DNA of 52,861 nucleotides from contig CACEOF010000007.1 of the NCBI GenBank assembly GCA_902561095.1, forward strand, positions 1 to 52,861, in the 5' to 3' direction. The DNA is from an uncultured Pelagibacteraceae bacterium (GTDB taxonomy: Bacteria > Pseudomonadota > Alphaproteobacteria > Pelagibacterales > Pelagibacteraceae). The position numbers and the translations under genes were made by a program. Shown piece by piece: positions 15,538-25,054 of the stretch. The notes beneath the pieces are model-generated. The model saw only the letters and a program-made list of their open reading frames with translations. It had not been told where the DNA came from and did not search any database. Within the stretch, counting starts at the first letter, position 1. Each line of letters begins with the position of its first letter.

Positions 15538-16453
15538 TTAAAATTCGATCTTCAAATTCCATAAAAATAGTCTCCTCGTCTAAATTATAAATTTTTGTAT
15601 TAATAATTTTTTTTAAAAAAAGAGCATAAAAATTAAATATTTCAATATTTTTAATATTAACTTTATTCCTTAAGTAAATTTCAATAAATGAGTAAGTCAA
15701 TTCAGTCAATTTTTTATCTTTTTTATAAAGTTTATTTTTAATTATCAATGAAAGAAAATTTTCTAATGATAAATTTTTTACATCAATTTCCAACTCTTCT
15801 GAAATTTTTAAAATCCTCAACAGTTTGCCAGGTGTGGTATAGTAATTAATCAATTCTTTGTTAAATAAGTTATAAATATCTTGATCAATGATCTTATTAA
15901 CTATTTCAATCACTTGATTTTGAGAAAGTGAGATCTTAAAATTTATACATCTGGATTTTAATGTAGGAAGCACACGTTTATTACTATTTATTAAAATAAA
16001 ATTTATATTATCATTTGGTTCTTCGATTATTTTAAGCAATGCGTTTACAGAATAAACGTTAAGTAAATTTATATTATCAATCAAAACAAATCTTGGGCTC
16101 ACATTAAATGATGATTTATTTAGATTAGAAATTAGATCTCGGATTTGATTAATATCAATACTTTTTTTTCCATCTTCAACATCAATAAGGTTAAAATTAG
16201 GATTAGATTTATTTTTAATTAATTTAAAAGATTTATTTTCATTATTAATTTTATAATCTTTAGTGTCATAATTATGATCTTCATTTATAGATAAAATATA
16301 ATTAATTATATGAAAGGCTAAAGTACATTTGCCTATGCCCTTTTCACCTGATAAAATTATTTTATTAGGAAAATTTTTATTTAAATATAGATTTTTGAGT
16401 ATGTCAAAAATTTCATGATGTCCGAATAAACATTTTTGCAATAAAGGTTTCAT
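15530..16453 (-). CDS. holB: DNA polymerase III delta' subunit (clamp loader)
   Basis: AAA+ family clamp-loader subunit, 307 residues. It opens with LLQKCLFGH and a Walker A-like GEKGIGKCT, where Cys replaces the common Ser/Thr-adjacent residue. It also carries FVLIDNINLLNVYSVNALLK (Walker B area), the conserved EEPNDN and the SRC motif (LKSRCINF) used as an arginine finger. The zinc-module cysteines of E. coli delta' are not obvious. It sits between tmk and metG in the usual alphaproteobacterial order. The sequence is divergent, but position and motifs agree. Confidence 0.88.
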   Translation of the reverse strand: MKPLLQKCLFGHHEIFDILKNLYLNKNFPNKIILSGEKGIGKCTLAFHIINYILSINEDHNYDTKDYKINNENKSFKLIKNKSNPNFNLIDVEDGKKSIDINQIRDLISNLNKSSFNVSPRFVLIDNINLLNVYSVNALLKIIEEPNDNINFILINSNKRVLPTLKSRCINFKISLSQNQVIEIVNKIIDQDIYNLFNKELINYYTTPGKLLRILKISEELEIDVKNLSLENFLSLIIKNKLYKKDKKLTELTYSFIEIYLRNKVNIKNIEIFNFYALFLKKIINTKIYNLDEETIFMEFEDRILNG

Positions 16454-16456
16454 ATA

Positions 16457-17071
16457 TTAAATTAATTTATTTATTTTATCTAAAATTAATTTCCTATTTC
16501 TCTCGATTTCTAAATTTGAATTAATTATCATGTATGATTTTTTTTTCGATTTTGCTAATTTAATAAAACCATTCTGAACTTTATTATAAAACGCAGAATT
16601 AAATTTGTCATACCTATTTAGTGTTTTTCTTTTTTTTAGTCTTAAAAATAAATTTTTATTATTTACTATGTTTAGGAATGTAAAACCTATTTTTATATTT
16701 TTAAGTAAGTACATATTTAACATATTAATTAGCTTCAAATTTACACCCATACCATAATGTTGGTAGGCAACAGTAGAGTCAGTAAATCTATCAATTAGAA
16801 TAATTTTTTTATTATAATTTTTTTTTATTAAACTAATATTTTCACTTCTTGATGATAAGAATAATAATAGATCTGTATCTTTATTAAAATTTGATTTATT
16901 ATTAAACATTAGTCTTCTGATTTTCTCTGAATTTTCGCTGCCACCAGGTTCACGTATTTTAATAAACCTGATTTTTTTTTGTTTTAAATATTTTGCAACA
17001 GATGCTAAATGGAAACTCTTTCCACTTCCTTCAATTCCCTCAAAAACGATTATAGGTTTTTTAGACATCAC
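16457..17071 (-). CDS. tmk: thymidylate kinase
   Basis: Phosphorylates dTMP to dTDP for DNA synthesis. The 204-residue protein has a P-loop FEGIEGSGKS (residues 11-19), the substrate motif IREPGGSENSEKIR, the DRFTDSTVAYQHYGMGV segment (DRY/F-type) and a lid region with RLKKRKTLNRYDK. It overlaps the D-Ala-D-Ala carboxypeptidase gene by 11 bases and lies 3 bases before holB. An alternative start one codon downstream (the second Met) is possible. Confidence 0.94.
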   Translation of the reverse strand: MMSKKPIIVFEGIEGSGKSFHLASVAKYLKQKKIRFIKIREPGGSENSEKIRRLMFNNKSNFNKDTDLLLFLSSRSENISLIKKNYNKKIILIDRFTDSTVAYQHYGMGVNLKLINMLNMYLLKNIKIGFTFLNIVNNKNLFLRLKKRKTLNRYDKFNSAFYNKVQNGFIKLAKSKKKSYMIINSNLEIERNRKLILDKINKLI

Positions 17072-18212
17072 CCCAGATTAAATAGTTAATAGATTTAATT
17101 AATCTGGATATAAAGTTTACTTTTTTAACTTCTTTCGATGATAGTAGGTCATATTCGCCAACCATTTCTTGATCGTAAACTACTATTAGTTTTGCAATTT
17201 TTTGATTTTTTTTAATTGGCGCCTCTATTGGTCCCTCATATTTAACAGTAACTTTTAGTAATTTTTTTTTGGCTTTTTTAATAGTTTTGTAAATATCTTG
17301 TTCTGTGTAAGCTTCAACGAAGTCTTGTTTACCAAGCCAGACATTTATTTTTTGAAAAGGTTCATTAGATTTGGCAATTCTAACTAAGTCATAATTAGTT
17401 AATCCATATGTTAAAAGTTTGGTACTTTCTTTGGACCTTGAATTTTTTGTAATGAAACCACTGCCTACAGCAATCAATCTTCTACCATTTCTTTCTAAAG
17501 AGGAAGCTAAAGAATATTTTTCTACAGCGAGATAACCTGTTTTAATTCCGTCAGCACCAAGGTTTTTATAAAGTAGAGGATTTCTATTGCCTTGGGTAAT
17601 TGGATCACCTCCAGTACGGTCCCATGTAAATTCTTTTTCGGCAAACATTTTGTAAAATTCTGGATGTTTTTCAATTAAATATCTAGACATCATCATTATG
17701 TCTCTAACAGTAGAATAGTTATCAGGATCATTAATACCTGAAGAATTTGTAAAATTTGTATTTTCCATACCAATTTCCCTTGCTTTAGCAGTCATTAATA
17801 AAGCAAATTCTTCCTCTGTACCTGCAATGCCCTCTGCTAAAGCAATGCACGCATCATTACCTGATGCAATAATTATACCTTTAAGTAAATCTTCTACTGA
17901 AACTTGGTCTCCTACCATAATAAACATAGATGAATAACCCGCTGTAGATAATCTCCAAGCTTTTTCAGAAATAATAAATTTTTCATCTAAACTTAAATCA
18001 CCTGATTTGATCAAATCAAAAGCAATTATTGAAGTCATAATTTTAGTCATTGAAGCAGGATAAATCGATATGTCAGGTTCTTTTTCATACAAAATTTCAC
18101 CAGAATAGTAATCCTGAAGTATTGCTGTTCTTGCTTTTACATCAAAATTTGCATGACAAAATGAATGAATAAACAAGCTGAGGAAAATATAAATTAATAA
18201 TTTCTTAAGCAT
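17061..18212 (-). CDS. D-alanyl-D-alanine carboxypeptidase (PBP5/6-like)
   Basis: Trims the terminal D-Ala from peptidoglycan stem peptides in the periplasm. The signal peptide is residues 1-21 (ends CHA). Penicillin-binding motifs are SMTK (Ser54-Lys57), SGND and KTGY. A PBP5-type C-terminal beta domain follows (about 280-350, with ApIKKNQKIAKLIV-like sequence), then a hydrophobic or amphipathic end (LIKSINYLIWGDV) that may anchor it to the membrane. It overlaps both neighbours and belongs to the cell-wall group with the RlpA-like and MltB-like genes upstream. Confidence 0.94.
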   Translation of the reverse strand: MLKKLLIYIFLSLFIHSFCHANFDVKARTAILQDYYSGEILYEKEPDISIYPASMTKIMTSIIAFDLIKSGDLSLDEKFIISEKAWRLSTAGYSSMFIMVGDQVSVEDLLKGIIIASGNDACIALAEGIAGTEEEFALLMTAKAREIGMENTNFTNSSGINDPDNYSTVRDIMMMSRYLIEKHPEFYKMFAEKEFTWDRTGGDPITQGNRNPLLYKNLGADGIKTGYLAVEKYSLASSLERNGRRLIAVGSGFITKNSRSKESTKLLTYGLTNYDLVRIAKSNEPFQKINVWLGKQDFVEAYTEQDIYKTIKKAKKKLLKVTVKYEGPIEAPIKKNQKIAKLIVVYDQEMVGEYDLLSSKEVKKVNFISRLIKSINYLIWGDV

Positions 18213-18966
18213 CTTTTAATATTTCCAGGTTTTCAAATTCTAATAATTTTATTTCATCAAATGATTTTTCAAGTTTTTTTATATCATTAAATGGACCTAA
18301 TAATACCCTATATTTAGTCTGTGATAATTTTTTTATTAATGGATTTTTTAAATTTGTCTCTTTTTTAATTCTTAAGATCATATTCTCTGCTGAGTCCTTA
18401 TAATAAAAATCTGCTATCTTTATTGAATATAAAAATTTATGTTTCTTTACTTGATCTTTTTTATTTAAGTCTGCACCTAAATTATCAATTATAATTCCAT
18501 CCACAGGGGCCTTTTCGGCTACATTTTTTTCTTCATCGAATGTTTTTGCTTTTTTAGCAATAAATGTGGAGTTTTTGGATATAAGAACAAGATCAACGTA
18601 AGGCTCACTTAAATCAATAGATAATTCATTAGCAATTCTTTTTGTTATTACTGAATTATAAAAATCTGAAAATTGAACATTATTTGAAATAACTTTTGCA
18701 ATGATTGACTTATTATTTACAGGGTTGGTAATTTTAACAAATGAATTTTTTTTAATTTTTTTGTGAAAAATAACTAAAGCTCTATTATCAATTTTTTTTG
18801 ATATCTTGTTGTCTTTTTTAAGTTCTTCATTATAAATTAACGTAAAACCTGTATTACTATATTTTAGATAATTAGAATAATTTACTACTTTTTTGTTATC
18901 ATCAAACTGTTGGCATCCAGTTAAAAATAAAATTAATAATATAGGTAAAAATTTATTGAAGTTCAT
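18205..18966 (-). CDS. RlpA-like septal-ring lipoprotein with SPOR-like tail
   Basis: A 253-residue lipoprotein: the signal peptide ends in the lipobox LTGC (Cys18). The middle (about 30-135) looks like a RlpA double-psi beta-barrel, with FVKITNPVNNKSIIAKV and SKRIANELSIDL-like sequence. RlpA of other bacteria is a lytic transglycosylase or a septal protein that binds glycan strands lacking stem peptides. The last 75 residues (SIKIADFYYKD...YRVLLGPFND) fit a SPOR domain. The conserved Asp/His catalytic residues of RlpA are not clearly visible, so activity is uncertain. The gene order mltB-rlpA-dac supports the call. Confidence 0.78.
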   Translation of the reverse strand: MNFNKFLPILLILFLTGCQQFDDNKKVVNYSNYLKYSNTGFTLIYNEELKKDNKISKKIDNRALVIFHKKIKKNSFVKITNPVNNKSIIAKVISNNVQFSDFYNSVITKRIANELSIDLSEPYVDLVLISKNSTFIAKKAKTFDEEKNVAEKAPVDGIIIDNLGADLNKKDQVKKHKFLYSIKIADFYYKDSAENMILRIKKETNLKNPLIKKLSQTKYRVLLGPFNDIKKLEKSFDEIKLLEFENLEILKDA

Positions 18967-19957
18967 ATTTAAATTTATCTTTTAAAGTACAAACAGCTAA
19001 AGCAAATCTTAATGATCTGTTCCATTGCAATATAATTTCATAATTATCAAAAACAATATAGGCTGGATTTAATGTATCTGCATCAGGTATTATATCTTTA
19101 TCAGGTGTAATTATTGCTACTTGAAGATTTTGATATTTATTGTCAATCTCGTTTATATTTTTAATATATTTATTGTAAGATTTTAATTTTCTTTTGTTAT
19201 GTAATTTCTTTGCTGAAACATTTAAATATTTTCTAGGTATATCATTGGATAACCTGACTCTTAAAAAACAAGGTTCATCAACCTTCCAACCAATTGTATT
19301 TAAATAATTACCTGCTGATGCATATGCATCTTCATTATTTTTTAAATCAATTGATCCATTATTATCATAATCTATTGCATAGTTTTTCATAGTTGAAGGC
19401 ATAAATTGAAAGAATCCAAAAGCACCTGCCCAAGATCCAAAAAGAGTTTCATAATTAATTTGTTTTTTTTCAATCAGATTTAAAAGTATTAACAATTCAT
19501 TTGTAAAAAATTTGGATCGTCTTTGATCAAAACTTAAGGTCGCAAGTGATGATAAAATATCCATTTTGCCAACATAAGTTCCAAAATTAGTCTCAATGCC
19601 CATTAATGATAAGAGTAGTTCTTGCTCTACGTTAAATTTTTTTTCTACTGATTTAACCAGACTTGAATTTTGTTTATAAAAATACAAACCTTTAGATACT
19701 TTCTTTTCAGAAGTTCTCTTTGATATATAAGTTTTTGTATCTTCATAAAATTCTGGTTGAAATCGGTCGTATTTAATAACATTAGGAAGAAATTTAGTAT
19801 TAGACATGACTTTATCAAAAGTTTTTTCAGAAATATTATTTTTAAGTGCTACTTTTTTAAAACTCTTTTTCCAATTTTCAAATTCAATATTGATATTAGC
19901 ATAAACATTAAAATTAAAAGTAAATAAGATAATAAACAAGTATTTAATTATTTTCAT
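18953..19957 (-). CDS. lytic murein transglycosylase (MltB/SLT_2 type)
   Basis: Cleaves peptidoglycan glycan strands to form 1,6-anhydro ends. The 334-residue protein has an N-terminal signal (1-20). The catalytic Glu is in LMGIETNFGTYVG, followed by LATLSFDQRRSKFF, GSWAGAFGFFQFMPSTM and the DYDNNGSIDL segment typical of MltB-family enzymes. No lipobox is seen and no peptidoglycan-binding domain follows, so it is the short soluble periplasmic form. It overlaps the RarD-like gene by 14 bases and the RlpA-like gene by 14 bases. Confidence 0.93.
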   Translation of the reverse strand: MKIIKYLFIILFTFNFNVYANINIEFENWKKSFKKVALKNNISEKTFDKVMSNTKFLPNVIKYDRFQPEFYEDTKTYISKRTSEKKVSKGLYFYKQNSSLVKSVEKKFNVEQELLLSLMGIETNFGTYVGKMDILSSLATLSFDQRRSKFFTNELLILLNLIEKKQINYETLFGSWAGAFGFFQFMPSTMKNYAIDYDNNGSIDLKNNEDAYASAGNYLNTIGWKVDEPCFLRVRLSNDIPRKYLNVSAKKLHNKRKLKSYNKYIKNINEIDNKYQNLQVAIITPDKDIIPDADTLNPAYIVFDNYEIILQWNRSLRFALAVCTLKDKFKYELQ

Positions 19958-20822
19958 GTAAATCTTTTAAATATACAATTACAGCAATCCAAATGAAAAT
20001 AAAACTAACTAATTTATTTAATGAAAAAACTTCATCATAATAAAAGAAACCGAGTAAAAATTGCAAAGTTGGAGTTATATAAAAAATCATTCCGGTTGGG
20101 CCAAGACCACATAACTCAACACCTCTAACATATAAAAATAGTGGAATAACAGTCATTGGTCCTGCCAAAAAAATTAATAACATCATAGGAGGATCTTCAA
20201 TTTTAAAATCATTAAATCCATAAACAGAGATTAAATAAAAAGCTACAATAGCAAATGGTAGTATAAATAAACTTTCTATTAATAATCCTACATCTGTATC
20301 AACATTAATTTTTTTTCTTAATAAATTATAAAATCCCCAACTAAATGCTACGACTAAGCCAAGCCATGGTAAAGATTTGAAACTCATAATGATTAAATAG
20401 AATATTGATATAATGACTAAAATAATTGAAAAAATTCTTTTTTTGTTAAGAACCTCCTTAAAAAAAATATATCCTAACATCACACTAAGAATTGGCATTA
20501 TAAAATAACCAAAGCTTGCATCAATTATTCTATTCGTTGCTATCGCATAAATCCAAGCTGCCCAATTGATAAAAATTAAACAACCTGAAAAAAAAAGGTA
20601 AATTAAATTTTTTTTGCTTTTTAAAATTTCAAAAAAATTATGCCATTTAGAAAAAAAAATTGTAGTTAATATTAATGTGACAGTCGACCAAAGACATCTA
20701 TGAACAACAAGTTCTATGTGACCAATATAAGTGATAGATTTAAAATAAATAACACCAATAAATCCCCACCAAAATGAGCCTGAACCAGCTAGCAGTAATC
20801 CCTTATTGAATTCATTGTTCAT
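19944..20822 (-). CDS. rarD: RarD-type EamA transporter
   Basis: A 292-residue membrane protein with ten helices of the RarD subfamily of drug/metabolite transporters. The subfamily shows in the opening GLLLAGSGSFWWGF, IELVVHRCLWS, INWAAWIYAIATNRIIDASFGYFIMP and the C-terminal PTGMIFYITPTLQFLLGFFYYDE. RarD was named for chloramphenicol sensitivity, but its natural substrate is unsettled. It is the first gene of the nine-gene minus-strand run and overlaps the transglycosylase gene. Confidence 0.9.
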   Translation of the reverse strand: MNNEFNKGLLLAGSGSFWWGFIGVIYFKSITYIGHIELVVHRCLWSTVTLILTTIFFSKWHNFFEILKSKKNLIYLFFSGCLIFINWAAWIYAIATNRIIDASFGYFIMPILSVMLGYIFFKEVLNKKRIFSIILVIISIFYLIIMSFKSLPWLGLVVAFSWGFYNLLRKKINVDTDVGLLIESLFILPFAIVAFYLISVYGFNDFKIEDPPMMLLIFLAGPMTVIPLFLYVRGVELCGLGPTGMIFYITPTLQFLLGFFYYDEVFSLNKLVSFIFIWIAVIVYLKDLHENN

Positions 20823-20908
20823 AAGATTTAATGGAATTAGTAGTTATTAGTTTTAATAAACTATTTTAAGGTTGAATTAAATAATTATAATTATAAAACC
20901 TTGCTCAC

Positions 20909-20998
20909 GGAGAGATGGCTGAGCGGTTGAAAGCACCGGTCTTGAAAACCGGCAAAGGGGCAACTCTTTCCTGGGTTCGAATCCCAGTCTCTCCGCCA
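20909..20998 (+). tRNA. tRNA-Ser (TGA)
   Basis: Class II tRNA: acceptor GGAGAGA with TCTCTCC, anticodon arm CCGGT-CTTGAAA-ACCGG (anticodon TGA), a long variable arm (AAAGGGGCAACTCTTT), T-arm CTGGG-TTCGAAT-CCCAG, discriminator G and an encoded CCA. It ends 4 bases before the convergent sdhE stop. Confidence 0.97.
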
Positions 20999-21002
20999 TT
21001 AT

Positions 21003-21260
21003 TTAATATTTAAAATTTTTAAAAAGCAAATTTACTTTATTATTTTCCATTTCAAAATCTGTTGGAGCTCCAGTGTAAAAATTGTATAAAATTGTATCAT
21101 CTATATCGAGTAATTTTTCTAAATCAATTAAGTCTTCATTATTCAAATTATTAATATTTTTTTTAATAAATGTACCCAAAAGTTTATCCATCTCTTTAGT
21201 TCCACGATAATTAGATCTGTAAATTATTTTTTTTTTTAATTGATCTATATTGATAGTCAT
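21003..21260 (-). CDS. sdhE: FAD assembly factor SdhE
   Basis: An 85-residue helical protein that helps attach FAD to the flavoprotein subunit of succinate dehydrogenase and fumarate reductase. The hallmark RGxxExD is present as RGTKEMD (residues 19-25), in the usual N-terminal context IIYRSNYRG. The LLDIDDTILYNFYTG segment with its acidic patch also fits the family. It is divergent from recG with 22 bases between starts; SdhE next to recG is a common alphaproteobacterial pairing. Confidence 0.93.
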   Translation of the reverse strand: MTINIDQLKKKIIYRSNYRGTKEMDKLLGTFIKKNINNLNNEDLIDLEKLLDIDDTILYNFYTGAPTDFEMENNKVNLLFKNFKY

Positions 21261-21282
21261 TATTAGAATATATTAATTTAAT

Positions 21283-23334
21283 ATGGATATTAAAAGTAAT
21301 TATAAATATTTATTATCAGATTTAACAGCGTTAAAAGGTGTCGGAGTTAAAACAAAAAATTTACTTAAAAAGAAAAATATCAATAATTTATTCGATCTTC
21401 TCTGGAAACTTCCAAAATCCTATACTGATAGGAGTTTGTCATCAAAAATAAAAGAACTTAAAATTGGCGAGAGTCAAACTGTTACAGTTACACCTCAAAA
21501 ATACCTATTTCCTAGGGTAAGAAACTTACCCAATAGAGTTATTTGTGCAGATGATACTGGAAGTGTAGAGTGTATTTTTTTTAATAGTTATGAGGGATAT
21601 ATAAAAAAAATTCTTCCACTAGGTAAAGAAATAACAATAAGCGGCAAAATAAGTTATTTTAAAAACAAATACCAATTGACAAATCCAAAATATATATCTG
21701 AGGACTCTTCTTTAATAAAACAAGTACATAATCAGTATTCTTTAACAGAAGGAATATCTGAAAAAGTTTATAATAAAATTATTAATCAAATTATTAATAA
21801 ACTGCCTTTGTTAGATGAGTGGCATTCCAATGAAATTGTAAAGAAGTTTGGAAATTTAAGTTGGAATAGTTCAATTGTAGAACTCCATAAACCAGAAAAT
21901 ATAGGTAAATACAAAGATAACTTTTACCAAAGATTAGCTTATGACGAAATATTTTCAACATTTTTAGTAAATTCTGAAATAAGAAAAAAAATTAAAAAAA
22001 TCAAAAAAAAAAGAAAAAAAATTAATTTTAATTTACAAAATGCTTTAATAAATAACTTAAGTTTTTCTCTTACAAATGATCAATTAAATTCTCTCAAACA
22101 AATAAATAAAGATTTAAGTGAATCAACAAAAATGTTTAGACTATTACAAGGAGACGTTGGAAGTGGGAAAACAATTATAGCGCTTCTATCTGCCTACAAT
22201 ACAATAAACTCTGGCTATCAAGTTGCATTTATGGCTCCTACAGAAATATTAGCACGTCAGCATTATAATTTAGCGAAAGAAATTTTTCCTAATGATAAAA
22301 AAATAGAATTAATTTCGGGAAAATCTACTTATAAAAACAAAAAAATAATATTAAAAAAATTATTAAATAATAATATTGATATTATTTTTGGTACACACGC
22401 AATATTTCAAAAAAAAGTCAGCTATAACAAACTTGGATTAATTATTATTGATGAACAACATAAGTTTGGGGTTAATCAGAGAAAAAAACTATCTGACAAA
22501 GGCGGTATTGACTGTGACGTTTTATTAATGACAGCCACACCAATACCAAGAACCTTAACCATGACGGTTTATGGTGACATGGATTTATCAACAATTAAAG
22601 AAAAACCTAGATCACGGAAACCAATTAAAACGTATAGTAAATTAGAGAGTAAAATTGATGATGTTATCAGATTTATTAAAAAAGAAATAAAATTTGGAAA
22701 CCAAATTTTTTGGGTTTGCCCACTAATTGAAAAGTCTAAAAAACTAGATCATACTGCAGCTGTTAATAAATTTGAATTTTTAAAAAAATTATTTCCAAAT
22801 CAAGTCTTATTATTACATGGAAAAACTGAAATAGATGAAAAAGATAGAATACTAAAAAACTTTCAAAATAATAAATTTAAAATTCTAGTTTCAACAACTA
22901 TTATTGAGGTTGGAATTGACTTCCCAAATGCGAATGTAATAATTATTGAAAATGCAAATAAGTTTGGTTTATCTCAACTTCATCAGCTAAGGGGTCGTGT
23001 TGGTCGAGGCGATAAAGAGTCTACATGTATATTAATGTTTAAGTCAAATTTATCTGAAAATGCTAAAAAAAGAATAAATATATTGAAACAAAGTAATGAT
23101 GGTTTTTTAATATCCGAGGAAGATATGAAAATTAGAGGTTTCGGCGACATACTTGGTTTCAAACAGAGTGGTATTAAAAATTTTAAATTAGCTGATCCTA
23201 TTCATAATAGTGATCTTTTTTTACTAGCTGAAAAAGAAATTAAAAGAATTGAAAATACTAATGAAGATATTAAAAAATTTAAACCATTGATAAAACTTTA
23301 TGACAGAGCAGATATTATCAACGATATTGCTTAA
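21283..23334 (+). CDS. recG: ATP-dependent DNA helicase RecG
   Basis: Branch-migrating helicase that remodels stalled replication forks and Holliday junctions. At 683 residues it is near full length. The N-terminal wedge/OB domain (about 1-200, with LKGVGVKTKNLL) precedes the helicase core: Walker A LLQGDVGSGKT, the DEQH box IIDEQHKFGVNQR, TATPIPRTL, then motifs V and VI in VGIDFPNANVI and QLRGRVGRG. The tail has the RecG-specific MKIRGFGDILGFKQSG. Its stop overlaps the convergent DUF502 gene stop. Confidence 0.97.
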   Translation: MDIKSNYKYLLSDLTALKGVGVKTKNLLKKKNINNLFDLLWKLPKSYTDRSLSSKIKELKIGESQTVTVTPQKYLFPRVRNLPNRVICADDTGSVECIFFNSYEGYIKKILPLGKEITISGKISYFKNKYQLTNPKYISEDSSLIKQVHNQYSLTEGISEKVYNKIINQIINKLPLLDEWHSNEIVKKFGNLSWNSSIVELHKPENIGKYKDNFYQRLAYDEIFSTFLVNSEIRKKIKKIKKKRKKINFNLQNALINNLSFSLTNDQLNSLKQINKDLSESTKMFRLLQGDVGSGKTIIALLSAYNTINSGYQVAFMAPTEILARQHYNLAKEIFPNDKKIELISGKSTYKNKKIILKKLLNNNIDIIFGTHAIFQKKVSYNKLGLIIIDEQHKFGVNQRKKLSDKGGIDCDVLLMTATPIPRTLTMTVYGDMDLSTIKEKPRSRKPIKTYSKLESKIDDVIRFIKKEIKFGNQIFWVCPLIEKSKKLDHTAAVNKFEFLKKLFPNQVLLLHGKTEIDEKDRILKNFQNNKFKILVSTTIIEVGIDFPNANVIIIENANKFGLSQLHQLRGRVGRGDKESTCILMFKSNLSENAKKRINILKQSNDGFLISEEDMKIRGFGDILGFKQSGIKNFKLADPIHNSDLFLLAEKEIKRIENTNEDIKKFKPLIKLYDRADIINDIA

Positions 23335-23945
23335 GATTTTGTAGAAGTTCCTGCAGATACTATGAATTTAGAAGCTTCTTCAAATGACATATTAAGATAA
23401 ATAACATCTTCAATTGGAAACATAAGTAAAAAACCACTTGTAGGATTTGGAGTTGTAGGTACAAAAACATTTATCAGTTTTTTATTGGTTTTTTGAGCCA
23501 TCTCACCAGTATTTTCCTTAGTTGCAAATCCAACTGCCCAAACTCCTTTTCTTGGATATTCAATTAACACTACGCTTTTTTGACTGTCATCTTTCTTAGA
23601 AAATGTTTCAGTCATTTGAACTATTGCTGAATAGACAGTTCTTAAAAAAGGAATTCTTTTAAACAAGTCGTCAATTAATTTTAATATTCTTCTTCCAAAA
23701 AAAGAAAGTGACAGACCCCCAACAAAGGTAATAAAAATAATTGAAATTAATATCTCAACACCAGGTATATTAAATGGTAAATAACTATTAGGATTAATAT
23801 TTGTTGGTATTAGGTTTGACGATATACCTATAAGAATTTTACTAAGATACAAAGTAAATCCAATGGGTATTAAAACAACCACACCTGTTATAAAATAATT
23901 TCTTAAAGTTAGAGATATTGATTTTTTTGAATTTTTTTTAGCCAT
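23331..23945 (-). CDS. DUF502 membrane protein
   Basis: Membrane protein of the DUF502 family, common in alphaproteobacteria; function unknown. I place the start at the ATG 23945-23943 (protein MAKKNSKK..., 204 residues). A longer frame to 24002 adds a hydrophobic stretch not typical of the family. Two membrane helices lie at about 15-40 and 65-95 in this numbering, with the family motif SFFGRRILKLIDDLFKRIP and the turn FLRTVYSAIVQMTETF between them and a soluble C-terminal domain containing TPNPTSGFLL. It is convergent with recG, sharing stop-codon bases. Confidence 0.85.
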   Translation of the reverse strand: MAKKNSKKSISLTLRNYFITGVVVLIPIGFTLYLSKILIGISSNLIPTNINPNSYLPFNIPGVEILISIIFITFVGGLSLSFFGRRILKLIDDLFKRIPFLRTVYSAIVQMTETFSKKDDSQKSVVLIEYPRKGVWAVGFATKENTGEMAQKTNKKLINVFVPTTPNPTSGFLLMFPIEDVIYLNMSFEEASKFIVSAGTSTKS

Positions 23946-24058
23946 TTTTCTAATTATAACTTGCGTAAATAACAAAAATAATTGCAATGATAAACAAAAC
24001 AATTAAGATTTTATTATTAAGATTCATGATATTTTAGTATTATCAATTTTATACACTT

Positions 24059-24886
24059 ATGAATAGAAGAAAATTTTTATCCTATGTCGGTTGTAGTTGT
24101 TGTGGATATTTCTTACCATCATGTACTACAGCACCAATTACTGAGAGAAAACAATTAAAAATAGTTTCTGAAGCTAAGCTTAATGCTCAAGCAGCCTCAA
24201 TTTATGAACAAATTAAAGATAAAGAAAAAATGAGTGACGATAAAAATACACTCAATGAAATTAAAGAGATTGGAAGAAAAATGGAAAATTCTATTTCAGA
24301 ATATTTTGATCGTGAAGGTTTAAATGATCCTACGGCTAATTTTGATTGGGAATATATTTTAATAGACAAAAAAAAGGTTAGAAATGCATGGTGCATGCCA
24401 GGCGGTAAGATTGCTGTATATACTGGTATTCTTGAAGCAACAAAAAATACTGATGGTTTAGCTGCTGTCATGGGACATGAGATTGCTCATGCTGTTGCAA
24501 AGCATTCAGTGGAAAGAGCTAGCAGAGGAACTTTGTTAAATGTGGGAACACGAATAATAGACATTGCCTCTGGCGGCGTTCTTTCAGAAATCAACAGAAC
24601 AACAGGAATGAACACTGTTGGTTTATTAGCTCAATTGGGAATTTTAAATCCTTTCAATAGAAAACAAGAAAGTGAGGCAGATTATTTAGGAATGATATTT
24701 TCATCTTTATCTGGTTATGACATAAGAGAAACAGTTAAAATTTGGGAAAGAATGAAAAAACTGAATAAAGGAAAAGAGCCTCCTGAATTTATGAGCACTC
24801 ATCCATCATCAGATAATAGAATTAAAGATCTAAATGATAAAATGAACGAGGTGATATTGGATTATCCACCTTTAAAGACTATTTAG
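24059..24886 (+). CDS. M48-family metalloprotease, likely exported
   Basis: Zinc peptidase of the M48 family (BepA/LoiP-like), 275 residues. The HExxH motif is MGHEIAHAVAKH (His140, Glu141, His144) and the third ligand Glu lies in QESEADYLG. The N-terminus MNRRKFLSYVGC resembles a twin-arginine signal and also carries Cys-rich lipobox-like positions (LPSC at 19-22), so it may be a periplasmic or outer-membrane lipoprotein that degrades misfolded envelope proteins. The STHPSSDNRI segment near the C-terminus is also typical of the group. Confidence 0.92.
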   Translation: MNRRKFLSYVGCSCCGYFLPSCTTAPITERKQLKIVSEAKLNAQAASIYEQIKDKEKMSDDKNTLNEIKEIGRKMENSISEYFDREGLNDPTANFDWEYILIDKKKVRNAWCMPGGKIAVYTGILEATKNTDGLAAVMGHEIAHAVAKHSVERASRGTLLNVGTRIIDIASGGVLSEINRTTGMNTVGLLAQLGILNPFNRKQESEADYLGMIFSSLSGYDIRETVKIWERMKKLNKGKEPPEFMSTHPSSDNRIKDLNDKMNEVILDYPPLKTI

Positions 24887-24894
24887 TTGAATTA

Positions 24895-24970
<76 letters not shown>

Positions 24971-25054
24971 CCAATTTATTCAAACTGAATAAATGTTATA
25001 TATAGATTTATTTTTTTTTTTCAAATGTCAATTTAAGCCATTATTAAAAAGTTA

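Noticed and set aside
23946..24002. The longer start of the DUF502 protein
   Set aside because: The extra 19 residues are an unusual hydrophobic stretch before MAKKNSKK, which looks like the true opening.
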